Shown here: in pieces, positions 26,450 through 35,200 of the stretch | How the letters are laid out: each line of letters begins with the position of its first letter | Numbering within the stretch: position 1 is the first letter of the stretch | NCBI GenBank assembly: GCA_913777615.1 | Contig: CAJYTK010000022.1 | Location: 62,001-126,000, forward strand | Length of the DNA: 64,000 nucleotides | From: an uncultured Agrobacterium sp. | Lineage (GTDB): Bacteria; Pseudomonadota; Alphaproteobacteria; Rhizobiales; Rhizobiaceae | Direction: 5' to 3' | Notes under the pieces: model-generated | What the model was told of the DNA's origin: nothing | What the model saw: the letters and a program-made list of their open reading frames with translations, nothing else | Database searches by the model: none | Program-made: the position numbers and the translations under genes

Positions 26450-27835
26450 ATGAAGAAGATAGACCCGGATGTCATGAATATATCCTCACGCGTAAGAGAC
26501 GGACAGCTACGGCGCAGGGTTGCCGTCGTCGGTTCTGGTATATCGGGTCTCTCGGCGGCATGGCTGCTTGACAAGTCCTGCGACGTAACACTTTACGAAA
26601 GTGAAGGTCGGCCCGGTGGCCACGCCAATACGGTCGATGTGAACCGGCAGGGCCAGTCCCAGATTGCCGTCGACACGGGCTTCATCGTCTATAACGAGAA
26701 GAACTACCCCAATCTGGTGGCGCTGTTTGCCTATCTCGGCGTTCCGACAGTGGCGTCCGACATGTCGTTTGCTGCATCGCTGGGAGGCGGCAGGCTCGAA
26801 TATTCGGGCTCAGATCTGGCTGGCCTTATCGGCCAAAAATCCAATCTGCTCAAACCCCGTTTTTGGAAGATGGTGCGGGACATCGCGCGCTTCTACAAGG
26901 TTGCGCCAAGTCTTTTGGACGACCCGAATCTGAAGGGGTTGAGCCTTGGCGACTATCTTGATCGGAACAAATACTCAGCGGGTTTCGTCGACGACCATCT
27001 CCTGCCAATGGGGGCTGCCATCTGGTCGATGACGGCCAAGGACATGCGCGACTATCCTCTGCAGGCCTTCATTCGGTTTTTTGTCAATCATGGCCTCGTG
27101 CAAATCTCCGGTCGCCCTCAATGGCGCACCGTAAAGGGCGGGAGCCGGGAATATGTCTCCCGCCTTCTAGAGGAGTTTCGCGGCACGGTTCGCTTGACAA
27201 GCCCGGTCTCGGCCATTCGCCGCACGCCGGAAGGCGTTGAGATCATCGACCGTTCAGGTGAAATTTCCATCTTCGACGACGTTGTGATTGCTACCCATGC
27301 AGACGACGCGCTTTCGCTGCTTCCCGATGCGGACGAGGAAGAGCAGATCCTTCTCGGCGCGTTCGACTATACCCGCAATACCGCCGTACTGCATAGCGAC
27401 GAGCGCCTGATGCCCAAACGCCGGGCCGTCTGGTCAAGCTGGAACTATCTGAGCGAGCCTGGGTCTACCAGCACGGAATCGCTTTGCGTAACCTATTGGA
27501 TGAACAAGCTGCAACCGATCGACCCCACGATGCAGCTTTTCGTAACACTGAATCCCTCCCGAGCGGTCGAACCGTCGAAGGTTATCCGGACTTTCGACTA
27601 CGCCCACCCGCTCTTCGACACCAAGGCAATGGCGGCGCAAAAAAGTCTTTGGTCGCTACAAGGTCGCCGTAATACCTGGTTCTGCGGCGCGCATTTTGGC
27701 AGCGGTTTCCATGAAGACGGCATACAGTCCGGCCTTGCCGTGGCGGAAGCGCTCGGCGGTGTCAAACGGCCCTGGAAGGTCGAAAACGAATCCGGTCGCA
27801 TCTTCCTCTCTTCGGTCGAGGAACACGTCGGATGA
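26450..27835 (+). CDS. FAD-dependent oxidoreductase of the amine oxidase/desaturase-like family
   Basis: The 461-aa protein begins with a Rossmann FAD motif (RRVAVVGSGISGLSAAWLL, then LYESEGRPGGHANTVDV) and ends with the second FAD-contact region GAHFGSGFHEDGIQSGLAVAE. It is homologous to the flavoproteins paired with DUF1365 and CFA-type methyltransferases. In such clusters the product is thought to modify membrane fatty acids, but the reaction of this member is not known. Its stop overlaps the next start as ATGA. A second ATG eight codons in (26474) is possible. Divergent from the ECF sigma gene. Confidence 0.88.
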   Translation: MKKIDPDVMNISSRVRDGQLRRRVAVVGSGISGLSAAWLLDKSCDVTLYESEGRPGGHANTVDVNRQGQSQIAVDTGFIVYNEKNYPNLVALFAYLGVPTVASDMSFAASLGGGRLEYSGSDLAGLIGQKSNLLKPRFWKMVRDIARFYKVAPSLLDDPNLKGLSLGDYLDRNKYSAGFVDDHLLPMGAAIWSMTAKDMRDYPLQAFIRFFVNHGLVQISGRPQWRTVKGGSREYVSRLLEEFRGTVRLTSPVSAIRRTPEGVEIIDRSGEISIFDDVVIATHADDALSLLPDADEEEQILLGAFDYTRNTAVLHSDERLMPKRRAVWSSWNYLSEPGSTSTESLCVTYWMNKLQPIDPTMQLFVTLNPSRAVEPSKVIRTFDYAHPLFDTKAMAAQKSLWSLQGRRNTWFCGAHFGSGFHEDGIQSGLAVAEALGGVKRPWKVENESGRIFLSSVEEHVG

Positions 27836-28641
27836 CGTTGCGCTCCGCCATATACGCAGGAAATGTCGTGCATGCGCGCCACCGCCCGCGCAAACACAGC
27901 CTGCGCTACAGAGTGTTTTCACTGCTTCTGGATCTCGACGAGCTTCCCCTGATCGATTCCACCATGCGGCTCTTTGCTCACAATCGATTTTCGGTCTTCA
28001 GCTTTCATGACAAGGATCACGGAATTGGTGAGAGAGGCCGCCTGAAGGCGTGGTGCGGCGAGCGTCTTTTCGAAGCAAATATCGATATTGCGCCAGACGC
28101 GTTGCGTGTGGAAATGCTCTGCTATCCGCGCATCTTCGGCTATGTCTTCAACCCTCTCACCGTCTATTTCTGCCATGACAGGGCAGACGGTGATCGGCTG
28201 GTCGCCATCCTTTACGAGGTCTGCAATACCTTCCACGAACGTCATACCTACATCATTCCGACACCCGGCGCAGATGCTGAAACAATCCGGCATTCCTGCG
28301 ACAAGGAAATGTATGTCTCCCCCTTCGTTCCGATGGACTGCACCTACGACTTCCGCATCAATCCGCCGAACGACGACGTGCGTATTGCCATCAATGAACG
28401 CGATACCGAGGGCGACTTGCTGTTTGCCACCTTCACTGGAAAACGCCGGCCGCTGACCGATGGCGCGCTCGCCAAATGTTTTTTATCCCATCCGCTTATG
28501 ACGTTGAAAATCATGGGCGCCATTCATTGGGAAGCCCTTGTCCTATGGATCAAGGGCAATCCGCTCTATCGCCACACGGCAGCAACGAGCCGCATTGCAA
28601 GCTCGGTTCCTGCCAAAACGTCGCAATCATGGGAGGCATGA
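27832..28641 (+). CDS. DUF1365-family protein
   Basis: The 269-aa protein shows the DUF1365 signatures: AGNVVHARHRPRKHSLRYRV near the start, FAHNRFSVFSFHDKDHG, YPRIFGYVFNPLTVYFCHD and KEMYVSPFVPMDCTYDFRI. The fold and reaction are uncharacterised; it is nearly always found between an FAD oxidoreductase and a CFA synthase-like gene. Translational coupling on both sides (ATGA upstream, 3-bp gap downstream) indicates a functional unit. Confidence 0.9.
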   Translation: MTLRSAIYAGNVVHARHRPRKHSLRYRVFSLLLDLDELPLIDSTMRLFAHNRFSVFSFHDKDHGIGERGRLKAWCGERLFEANIDIAPDALRVEMLCYPRIFGYVFNPLTVYFCHDRADGDRLVAILYEVCNTFHERHTYIIPTPGADAETIRHSCDKEMYVSPFVPMDCTYDFRINPPNDDVRIAINERDTEGDLLFATFTGKRRPLTDGALAKCFLSHPLMTLKIMGAIHWEALVLWIKGNPLYRHTAATSRIASSVPAKTSQSWEA

Positions 28642-28644
28642 ACG

Positions 28645-29859
28645 ATGAGCCACGCTGAGCAGGAAACGCGCCCGTTTCACCCTCACGCAGCCCCACTGTG
28701 GCAAAGAATGATCTGCCGTAAACTCAGCGGGCTGACGCACGGACGTCTGACGCTGGTTTTTCCCGGCGGTCATGAATACGTGCTGAAAGGTAAGGAGCCG
28801 GGGCCTCATGGCGTCATTTCGCTGAACCGAGGACGGCTTTTCCGCCGCCTTCTGACAGGCGGAAATATGGGCTTTGCACGCGCCTACATGGATGGCGACT
28901 GGGACAGCCCGGACATTTCCTCGTTGCTGGAGCTCGCGCTTGCCAACGAGCACAACTGGCTCTCGCTTTCCGAGCCAACGCGGCTCTCAGCAACGATAGA
29001 CTATCTGCGTCATCGTCTGCGCCGCAACTCAAAGTCGGGGAGCCGCCGCAACATTGCTTTCCACTATGACCTCGGCAATCGTTTCTACCGCACATGGCTT
29101 GACGAAACGATGACCTACTCCTCTGCGCTGTTCAACAACCCTGCTCAGACGCTGGCCGAGGCGCAAAATGCTAAATACGATCGCATTGTAGAAGAACTGC
29201 AAATCGGTCCCGACGATCACGTCTTGGAAATCGGCTGCGGCTGGGGCGGGTTCGCCGAATATGCTATGGCCAAAACCGGCTGCCGCGTTACCGGCCTGAC
29301 GCTGTCTCAAGAGCAGGCGAGCTACGCCCGCAGCCGCCTCGCGACGGCAGGTCTGTCCGAGCGCAGCGACATTCGCCTGGAAGATTACCGAGACTGCCAG
29401 GGCCGCTATTCCAAGATCGTCTCCATCGAGATGTTTGAGGCGGTGGGCGAAGAAAACTGGCCTGTCTATTTCAAGCGTGTTCGAGAGTTGCTAGCCCCGG
29501 GGGGCAAGGCGGTGGTCCAGGTCATCACCATCGATGAAGCCTATTTCGAGCAATACCGGCGCAATGCCGATTTCATCCAGACCTACATCTTCCCTGGCGG
29601 CATGCTGCCATCCATTACCGCATTCCGGGACGCAGCAGCACATGAGAGCATCGCCGTTACCGATGAATTCCGCTTCGGGCAGGATTACGACCGGACGCTG
29701 ATGCTCTGGGACCGCGCCTTTATCGGCAACTGGGAGCGGATCGAGCCAATGGGGTTCGACGAGCGTTTCCGCCGCATGTGGCAATATTACCTGCACTACT
29801 GTGCTGCCGGTTTCAGAAGCGGCCGTATCGACGTCGTCCAGTTCACGCTTCAGCGATAG
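28645..29859 (+). CDS. cfa: Cyclopropane-fatty-acyl-phospholipid synthase-like methyltransferase
   Basis: The 404-aa SAM-dependent enzyme of the CFA/mycolic acid synthase family has the motif I VLEIGCGWGGFAEYA, the substrate region AFHYDLGNRFYRTWLDETMTYSSA, SIEMFEAVGEENW and QVITIDEAYFEQYR. CFA synthases methylenate double bonds of membrane phospholipid acyl chains; relatives in ECF11 regulons may instead methylate unsaturated chains as a step to furan fatty acids. Third gene of the FAD-DUF1365-CFA operon. Confidence 0.92.
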   Translation: MSHAEQETRPFHPHAAPLWQRMICRKLSGLTHGRLTLVFPGGHEYVLKGKEPGPHGVISLNRGRLFRRLLTGGNMGFARAYMDGDWDSPDISSLLELALANEHNWLSLSEPTRLSATIDYLRHRLRRNSKSGSRRNIAFHYDLGNRFYRTWLDETMTYSSALFNNPAQTLAEAQNAKYDRIVEELQIGPDDHVLEIGCGWGGFAEYAMAKTGCRVTGLTLSQEQASYARSRLATAGLSERSDIRLEDYRDCQGRYSKIVSIEMFEAVGEENWPVYFKRVRELLAPGGKAVVQVITIDEAYFEQYRRNADFIQTYIFPGGMLPSITAFRDAAAHESIAVTDEFRFGQDYDRTLMLWDRAFIGNWERIEPMGFDERFRRMWQYYLHYCAAGFRSGRIDVVQFTLQR

Positions 29860-29897
29860 AGTTCCAGCGTCGCACAACCGAAAATAGGCCTTTGCTG

Positions 29898-29922
29898 GGA
29901 ACCTGAAGTCGCCCCTCACGTT
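29898..29922 (+). promoter_or_regulatory. Exact EcfG (general stress) promoter
   Basis: GGAAC (29898-29902), 16 bp, CGTT (29919-29922) matches the EcfG consensus GGAAC-N16/17-CGTT at every position. It lies about 55 bp before the 24-codon gene at 29977 and after the end of the CFA-like gene. Confidence 0.75.
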
Positions 29923-29976
29923 ATGGTGAGAGAGTTCAATAGCCGGGTTGCCCCGGCTACCAGTGGAGGCGTAAGC

Positions 29977-30051
29977 ATGAATCAGATTATCTACATCGTC
30001 GGCCTGGTCGTCATCGTCCTGGCAATCCTGTCCTTTTTCGGCCTCCGGTAA
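29977..30051 (+). CDS. 24-residue single-helix membrane peptide, stress-promoter linked
   Basis: ATG 29977 to TAA 30051 encodes 24 residues: MNQ, then an unbroken hydrophobic stretch (IIYIVGLVVIVLAILSFFG) and a terminal LR, i.e. one membrane helix with a short basic end. A strong ribosome site (GTGGAGG) lies 9 bases upstream, and a TAGCCGGG/CCCGGCTA hairpin (29940-29959) just ahead of that. With an exact EcfG promoter above it, this is very likely a real small protein of the general stress response. Role unknown; a membrane or complex modulator is possible. Confidence 0.7.
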   Translation: MNQIIYIVGLVVIVLAILSFFGLR

Positions 30052-30153
30052 GATCGACAGCACGATTGAAATGTTCCGTGGTTGGGAATAATCTCATTAA
30101 CGGGAGCGAGGCGATGCATGACGCATCTGCCTTGATTGTTAGGGAGGTGTTCA

Positions 30154-30399
30154 ATGAAGCAGACCGTATGGACGGAGCCTGTCGAGGTAATCTTCGACAC
30201 GAATAGCCGGAATGTGATATCCGGCCCCTTCGATGCACTGACATTGCTGACCGAGAATTGGCCGCATGCCAGAGGATTGAATTTCGTCCGGGCGCGAAGT
30301 GCGTGCCGGGCAGCGCTAGATGGACGAAAGACACCCGAGGAAGCGCGTCGTTGTTTTGAGGACGCTGTGTCCGAAGCCAAGAAGGGAAGGCCGCACTAA
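30154..30399 (+). CDS. DUF982-family protein
   Basis: The 81-aa protein has the DUF982 pattern common in rhizobia (WTEPVEVIFDTNSRNVISGP, TLLTENWP, AALDGRKTPEEARRCFEDAV). Function unknown. GGGAGG precedes the ATG at 30154. Its stop codon lies inside the loop of the terminator hairpin. Confidence 0.85.
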   Translation: MKQTVWTEPVEVIFDTNSRNVISGPFDALTLLTENWPHARGLNFVRARSACRAALDGRKTPEEARRCFEDAVSEAKKGRPH

Positions 30400-30412
30400 G
30401 CGGCCTTTTTTT
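30389..30412 (+). terminator. Intrinsic terminator after the DUF982 gene
   Basis: GGCCGC and GCGGCC pair around ACTAA (which includes the stop codon) and are followed by seven T. Confidence 0.92.
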
Positions 30413-30455
30413 ATGCCTTCTGGATACGACGAGAAAACTTGAGCCCATAAGAAAA

Positions 30456-30473
30456 CGGCCCCTCGCGGGGCCG
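30456..30473 (-). terminator. Intrinsic terminator of the PRC-barrel gene
   Basis: CGGCCCC (30456-30462) and GGGGCCG (30467-30473) form a TCGC-capped hairpin; on the minus strand it is followed by TTTTC. It lies 18 bp past the gene's stop. Confidence 0.8.
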
Positions 30474-30490
30474 AATTCAGTATGGAAGTT

Positions 30491-30883
30491 TTACATCCAA
30501 TATGGCGGTACACCATAATAGTCGTAGACCTTGCGATCGTCGCGACCATACCAGCTGTCGTCCTCGCGCTCGGCGAAACGCGGCGCATTTTCGATCTGCT
30601 CCTTGGTGAGATCGACGCGGTAGCCATCCAGTTCTTCGTCGTAATGCAGCTTTTCCCATGGAAGTGGATAGTACTCGTCACCAATGCCGAGGAAACCGCC
30701 GAAACTCAGAACGGCATATGCAACGCGGCCTCCACGTTTCTCCAGGATGATACGCTCGATGGAACCGATCTTCTTGCCGTCTGCGCCGTAGACGTTCGTA
30801 CCTTCCACTTTATCGCTGGCGATAAAAGCTGGCGTATCCTTGACGTAAGGGTCCTGTCCGGCGCGGGGTTCGTTGTGTAGCAT
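30491..30883 (-). CDS. PRC-barrel domain protein
   Basis: The 130-aa soluble protein has one PRC-barrel: IASDKVEGTNVYGADGKKIG, SIERIILEKRGGRVAYAVLS and FLGIGDEYYPLPWEKLHYDE, then an acidic/aromatic tail. PRC-barrels occur in RimM and photosynthetic reaction centre H chains; free-standing ones in rhizobia are mostly stress-related and uncharacterised. GAGAGGAG precedes the ATG. A near-consensus EcfG promoter lies about 40 bp upstream. Confidence 0.9.
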   Translation of the reverse strand: MLHNEPRAGQDPYVKDTPAFIASDKVEGTNVYGADGKKIGSIERIILEKRGGRVAYAVLSFGGFLGIGDEYYPLPWEKLHYDEELDGYRVDLTKEQIENAPRFAEREDDSWYGRDDRKVYDYYGVPPYWM

Positions 30884-30919
30884 GATGCATCTCCTCTCTT
30901 TGCTGCGTCATGGTGATCT

Positions 30920-30945
30920 AACCGCACTAACGCACAAATCGTTCC
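30920..30945 (-). promoter_or_regulatory. Probable EcfG promoter of the PRC-barrel gene
   Basis: On the minus strand GGAAC (30941-30945), 17 bp, GGTT (30920-30923) differs from GGAAC-N16/17-CGTT at one position and sits at normal distance from the start codon. Confidence 0.6.
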
Positions 30946-31073
30946 GTCCTTCACGGAAGGATGAAGAAGCGGATGGAGGAGAATACACACAGCGCATCGC
31001 GATCTTTCAGGGCCACTTCCTACCCTTTTGTCCCCGATATGCCGCATTTTGTGAGTTTTGCGTGGACCATGCT

Positions 31074-32759
31074 TTAGCGCGGTGTTGCTCTCTGCTTACC
31101 CACGCGCGCCAGCAGGATGACTGGCAGGATGCCGATAACCACGATGGCCAAGGCGGCAATCGATGCCTCCTCATAGGTCCCTCTTGCCGCCTCGCCATAA
31201 AGCTGGGTGGAAAAGGTTTCGAAGTTCAAGGGGCGCAGAAGCAGCGTTGCCGGCAATTCCTTGACGCAATCGACGAAGACAAGCAGCCCCGCTGCCGCCA
31301 GTGCCGCCTTCGACAAAGGCAGATGCACATGGCGGAAGGTCGCGCCCGGTGGGCGACCGAGCGTCCGGGCCGCGTGATCGAAGGTGAGCGGTATACGGCT
31401 CAGACCGGCATCGATGCCGCCTGCCGCAATCGTCAAAAACCTGGCGCTATAGGCAAAGATCAAAGCCGCGCCGCTTCCGATCAGAAGAAGGCCGGTGGAA
31501 AAGCCGAACCAGTTCCGCATTGTCTGGTCAACAAACTTGTCGAAGCCGCCAAGGGCAATCAGCACGCCAATGGCGATCACAGTCCCGGGTGCGGCGTAGC
31601 CGACAGTCGCAAGCCTGAAGCACCAAAGTGATGTTCGGCCTGGGATAATGCGCATCGCGTAAGCGACCACAAGCCCCAGGAGGAGAGTGACCATGGTTGC
31701 GAAACTTGAGAAGACAACGGTGTTTACAGCCTCGGAGATGAAGCGCGCCGACAGGCCGCTGAACTGGTAACGCTTCCAGGCCTCAGTGACGAGATAAATC
31801 GCTGGGCCAGCAAACCCGATGAGAATCGGAAGGCTGCCAAGAGCGAAAGCGACCCAGCCCCAGGCACCCTTGATGCGCAACGGCTCCAAGACGCGACTTT
31901 TCTGAGCGGAGAGAGAATAGCGTTGCCTGCGCCGCGCCCAGCGCTCCAGCGCCACCAGCGCCACCACCAGTACCAGCATTGAGAGCGCGATTTGAGCCGC
32001 ACCCGGCAGATCGGATTTCGTCACCCAGGTCGTGTAGATCGATACCGTCAGGGTGCGGACCCCCAGAAATTCCGACGCCCCTATATCGTTCAGCGCCTCC
32101 ATCAGCGTCAGGCTGACACCGACAGCAATGGCGGGGCGCGACATGGGCACGGCCACACGCAGGAAGAGCGACCTGCGAGAGGTGCCGAGGAGCCTGGCTG
32201 CCTCGAGCAGATTGCCGGCCTGGGTGAGAAACATGGCCCGCACGGGAATATAGACATAGGGATAGAGTACGAAACCGAGGAGAAGGATACAGCCCGGCAT
32301 GGAGCGGATGTCGGGAAGACGAAATTCGCGCGGGCTGGAATAGCCGAGCAACCAACGTAGCGCGCCCTGTACCGGCCCGAGCGGGTGCAGAAGATCCAGA
32401 TAGGCATAGGCCATGATGTAGGTCGGCATGGCAAGCGGCAGGAGGAGAGCCCATTCGAGAATGCCGCGTCCAGGAAAATCATGCGCCGCCACGAGCCAGG
32501 CCGATGCCGTGCCGAGTAAACCGGCCAGAATGCCGACGCCAAGAAGCAGGATCAGCGTTTCCGGAAGCGCTGTTGCCAGTACGGTATCGCGAAGATGCAT
32601 GAAGACACCGCTCGATCCTTGCACCGCCTCCAGCAGCAGAGCGGCAACCGGCAGAAGGGCAAGGCATGCGACGAAGGCCGATGCAATCAGCCACCAGACA
32701 TTCGCATGGAACCGCGGCCTCGCTTTCATCGGTATGTGGCTGGCTGTCTCAGAAACCAT
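31074..32759 (-). CDS. fbpB: Ferric iron ABC transporter permease
   Basis: The roughly 561-aa permease is a fused double unit with about 12 membrane segments and two EAA-type loops (AARLLGTSRRSLFLRVAVPM and ARTLGRPPGATFRHVHLPLS), as in FbpB/SfuB. It imports Fe3+ with FbpA and FbpC. Start ATG 32759 fits family length; a 38-codon open extension upstream runs towards fbpA. The 3' spacer before it holds a 9-bp stem-loop. Confidence 0.92.
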   Translation of the reverse strand: MVSETASHIPMKARPRFHANVWWLIASAFVACLALLPVAALLLEAVQGSSGVFMHLRDTVLATALPETLILLLGVGILAGLLGTASAWLVAAHDFPGRGILEWALLLPLAMPTYIMAYAYLDLLHPLGPVQGALRWLLGYSSPREFRLPDIRSMPGCILLLGFVLYPYVYIPVRAMFLTQAGNLLEAARLLGTSRRSLFLRVAVPMSRPAIAVGVSLTLMEALNDIGASEFLGVRTLTVSIYTTWVTKSDLPGAAQIALSMLVLVVALVALERWARRRQRYSLSAQKSRVLEPLRIKGAWGWVAFALGSLPILIGFAGPAIYLVTEAWKRYQFSGLSARFISEAVNTVVFSSFATMVTLLLGLVVAYAMRIIPGRTSLWCFRLATVGYAAPGTVIAIGVLIALGGFDKFVDQTMRNWFGFSTGLLLIGSGAALIFAYSARFLTIAAGGIDAGLSRIPLTFDHAARTLGRPPGATFRHVHLPLSKAALAAAGLLVFVDCVKELPATLLLRPLNFETFSTQLYGEAARGTYEEASIAALAIVVIGILPVILLARVGKQRATPR

Positions 32760-32812
32760 GCGTATGTCCAAGCCTTGTCGTACAGAAACGCTGTAATGCT
32801 GGAAACGGTGAA

Positions 32813-32835
32813 GGCGCCCGCATGAAGCGGGCGCC
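32813..32835 (-). repeat. 9-bp stem-loop between fbpA and fbpB
   Basis: GGCGCCCGC (32813-32821) and GCGGGCGCC (32827-32835) form a perfect hairpin around ATGAA. The minus strand lacks a T-run after it, so it probably stabilises fbpA mRNA or causes partial read-through into fbpB, giving more binding protein than permease. Confidence 0.7.
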
Positions 32836-32937
32836 TGAGCTTTTGCACGTTCCTCTCGCCAATCCCCGGTCAAGCCCGACTATGGCGACGACGAGGTCCG
32901 GTGATCGTCGTTAAAGCGGGGACGCAATTCCCAAGGC

Positions 32938-33963
32938 TTAGTTGTCGAAGCCAACCTTATCGACCAGTTCGCTCGCCTGTTTACGATACGACACGATTTC
33001 CGCTAGCGGCTTGTTATCGATTTTCAATGTGCCGAACGATGCGACGACATCGTTCAATGCGGCGCCCGGCTTGACCGGATATTCGAAGTTGGCTTCGGCG
33101 TAGATCTTCTGGGCTTCGTCAGAGACAAGGTACTCGAGAAGTTTCACGGCTTCGGTCTTATTCGGAGCATTCTTGGCAACCGCAGCACCGGAGATGTTAA
33201 CCTGCGTGCCGCCATCCTTGAAGGTTGGCAGAATGACCTTGATAGCCTCACCCCACTTGACCTGCTCCTCACCGCCTTTGCCCGAACGCATCAGGCCGAC
33301 ATAGTAGGAGTTTGCCAGACCGATATCGCAAATGCCGCCGAGAATGTCCTTGGCCACATCACGATCGCCGCCACCAGCCTTGCGAGCGAGGTTGTCCTTG
33401 ACGCCCTTCAGCCAAGCTTCGGTCTTCTCAGCGCCGTGATGGGCGATGTAATCTGCAAAGAGGGCGGTGTTGTACGGGTGTTGACCGGAGCGAATGCAGA
33501 CTTTGCCCTTCCATTTGGAATCAGCCAGATCTTCATAGTTGAAGCTCTTCAGATCAAGATCTTTGGCGGCGTAGAGAACGCGCGCGCGCATGGAGAGTGC
33601 GAACCAGTTGCCGTTGGCATCGCGCAGTTCGGCCGGGACGGACTTCGTCAGCACGTCCGATTCGACCGGCTGGGTTACGCCCTTTTCCACGAGATCGACG
33701 AGGTTGCCGGCATCGACGGTCATCAGGATATCAGCTGGAGAGCTTGCGCCTTCGCTCAAGACGCGTTCCGCCAGACCGTCCTTCATGAACACGGTATTGA
33801 CCTTCACGCCGCTCTCCTTGGTGAAGGCATCCAGCAATGGCTGAACCAGCGCCGGCTCGCGCGTGGTGTAGATGTTGATCTCTGCTGCGTTGGCAGCGCC
33901 CGCGAAAACCGCTCCGGCTACGCCCGCCAGCAGTGCAATCTTTTTGGTATTGAAATAGGTCAT
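32938..33963 (-). CDS. fbpA: Periplasmic ferric iron-binding protein
   Basis: The 341-aa precursor has a signal peptide (KKIALLAGVAGAVFAGAANA, cleavage about residue 26) and the iron-binding fold: INIYTTREPALVQPL, CIRSGQHPYNTALFA and the double tyrosine iron ligand in IGLANSYYVGLM. It captures Fe3+ in the periplasm for FbpBC. A TGA-N9-TCA iron box lies about 50 bp upstream, so it can be transcribed apart from fbpC. Confidence 0.93.
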   Translation of the reverse strand: MTYFNTKKIALLAGVAGAVFAGAANAAEINIYTTREPALVQPLLDAFTKESGVKVNTVFMKDGLAERVLSEGASSPADILMTVDAGNLVDLVEKGVTQPVESDVLTKSVPAELRDANGNWFALSMRARVLYAAKDLDLKSFNYEDLADSKWKGKVCIRSGQHPYNTALFADYIAHHGAEKTEAWLKGVKDNLARKAGGGDRDVAKDILGGICDIGLANSYYVGLMRSGKGGEEQVKWGEAIKVILPTFKDGGTQVNISGAAVAKNAPNKTEAVKLLEYLVSDEAQKIYAEANFEYPVKPGAALNDVVASFGTLKIDNKPLAEIVSYRKQASELVDKVGFDN

Positions 33964-34012
33964 ATTAATCCCCTTCAGACTCCAATGATGTCGGAATGGG
34001 ATTGACCATACA

Positions 34013-34027
34013 TGACAATTAAAATCA
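34013..34027. promoter_or_regulatory. Iron-responsive (RirA-type, TGA-N9-TCA) box upstream of fbpA
   Basis: TGACAATTAAAATCA matches the rhizobial IRO-box TGA-N9-TCA exactly and reads as the same pattern on the other strand. It lies about 50 bp upstream of fbpA. RirA represses iron uptake genes when iron is sufficient. Confidence 0.7.
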
Positions 34028-34108
34028 AGTTATTTCGAGTGCCAAACTGAGCAAAACAATCACCTCGAGTTGAAAATGGGCGTAATTCGAAGGTGTTTTT
34101 CAGATAAT

Positions 34109-35170
34109 TCAACCTTTGGTAAATATCAGTACGCGCCCGGGGTCAATCGAGAGATGCACGTCTTTCACATCGATCGGCGTCCGCTTCATGCTGCGGACCC
34201 GAAGATCGGCAGACAGACCTGCAACGCTGACAGACAATTGCTCGATCTCGCCCATGAACATGCGACCGGACACTTCACCACGCAACGATGTGCCGGCGGT
34301 TGGGCCACTGGCAGGATCAAGTTCTATTTCTCCCGGACGAATATAGACCAAGGCCGCGGCCCCTTCCTCAAGCGTCCCTCCATGGGCAAAATTGCCGATC
34401 GGCGTTTCCACGTGGCCGTTCCTGACCTTGCCCTCCACCTTGTTGAAAGCACAGAAGAAATCTGCCGCATAACGGCTGGTGGGGCGATCATGCAGATCGT
34501 AACCGGTTCCTGACTGCACAATGTGGCCCGACTGCATCAGGACGACCCTGTCTCCGGCCGACAGAGCCTCCTCCGGGTCATGCGTAACCATGATTGCGGT
34601 TGTCCGAAGCGCGCGCAGGAGATCGATCGTTTCTTCACGCACGCTGTCGCGCAGGCCGCGATCGAGGTTGGAAAATGGCTCGTCCATCAGCAGAATGTCT
34701 GGCTTGGGAGCCAAGGCGCGAGCGAGAGCCACGCGTTGCTGCTCGCCTCCGGACAGGGTGTGCGGATAGCGATCCGCGAGGTGGGAAAGCCGGACGTGCT
34801 CAAGCATTTCCGCAGTGCGCGCGCGCGCTTCCTGCCGCGCCCAACCCTTCAGCCCGAAGACGACATTCTGCTCGACAGTCAGATGTGGAAAGAGCGCATA
34901 ATCCTGAAATACGAAACCGATGCGGCGCTTCTCCGGCTCGACGAAAACGGCAGGACCAGCGATCTCTGTTCCGTTCATCCGCACAGTCCCCGCATCGGGC
35001 GTTTCGACCCCGGCGATAATGCGAAGCAGCGTTGACTTCCCGCAACCGGAGCGGCCCACGAGGCAGATGATCTCTCCCTTGGAAACTGAAAGATCGATGC
35101 CAGCGAGAACCGCAAGTCCACCAAAGGTCTTGCCGATTCCGTTCAACTGTAGCGCTGCAACCTCTTTCAT
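34109..35170 (-). CDS. fbpC: Ferric iron ABC transporter ATP-binding protein
   Basis: The 353-aa ATPase has Walker A VGRSGCGKST, Q-loop FVFQDYALFPHLT, signature LSGGEQQRVALARA, Walker B DILLMDEPFSNLD, switch His in VTHDPEEA, and a C-terminal TOBE-like regulatory domain (about residues 240-350). Start ATG 35170 has GAAAGAGG-like sequence upstream. It leads the fbpC-fbpA-fbpB block and has its own iron box. The product powers Fe3+ import. Confidence 0.93.
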   Translation of the reverse strand: MKEVAALQLNGIGKTFGGLAVLAGIDLSVSKGEIICLVGRSGCGKSTLLRIIAGVETPDAGTVRMNGTEIAGPAVFVEPEKRRIGFVFQDYALFPHLTVEQNVVFGLKGWARQEARARTAEMLEHVRLSHLADRYPHTLSGGEQQRVALARALAPKPDILLMDEPFSNLDRGLRDSVREETIDLLRALRTTAIMVTHDPEEALSAGDRVVLMQSGHIVQSGTGYDLHDRPTSRYAADFFCAFNKVEGKVRNGHVETPIGNFAHGGTLEEGAAALVYIRPGEIELDPASGPTAGTSLRGEVSGRMFMGEIEQLSVSVAGLSADLRVRSMKRTPIDVKDVHLSIDPGRVLIFTKG

Positions 35171-35200
35171 TCAAAACATCCATCATCGCTGCCGGTTTGT

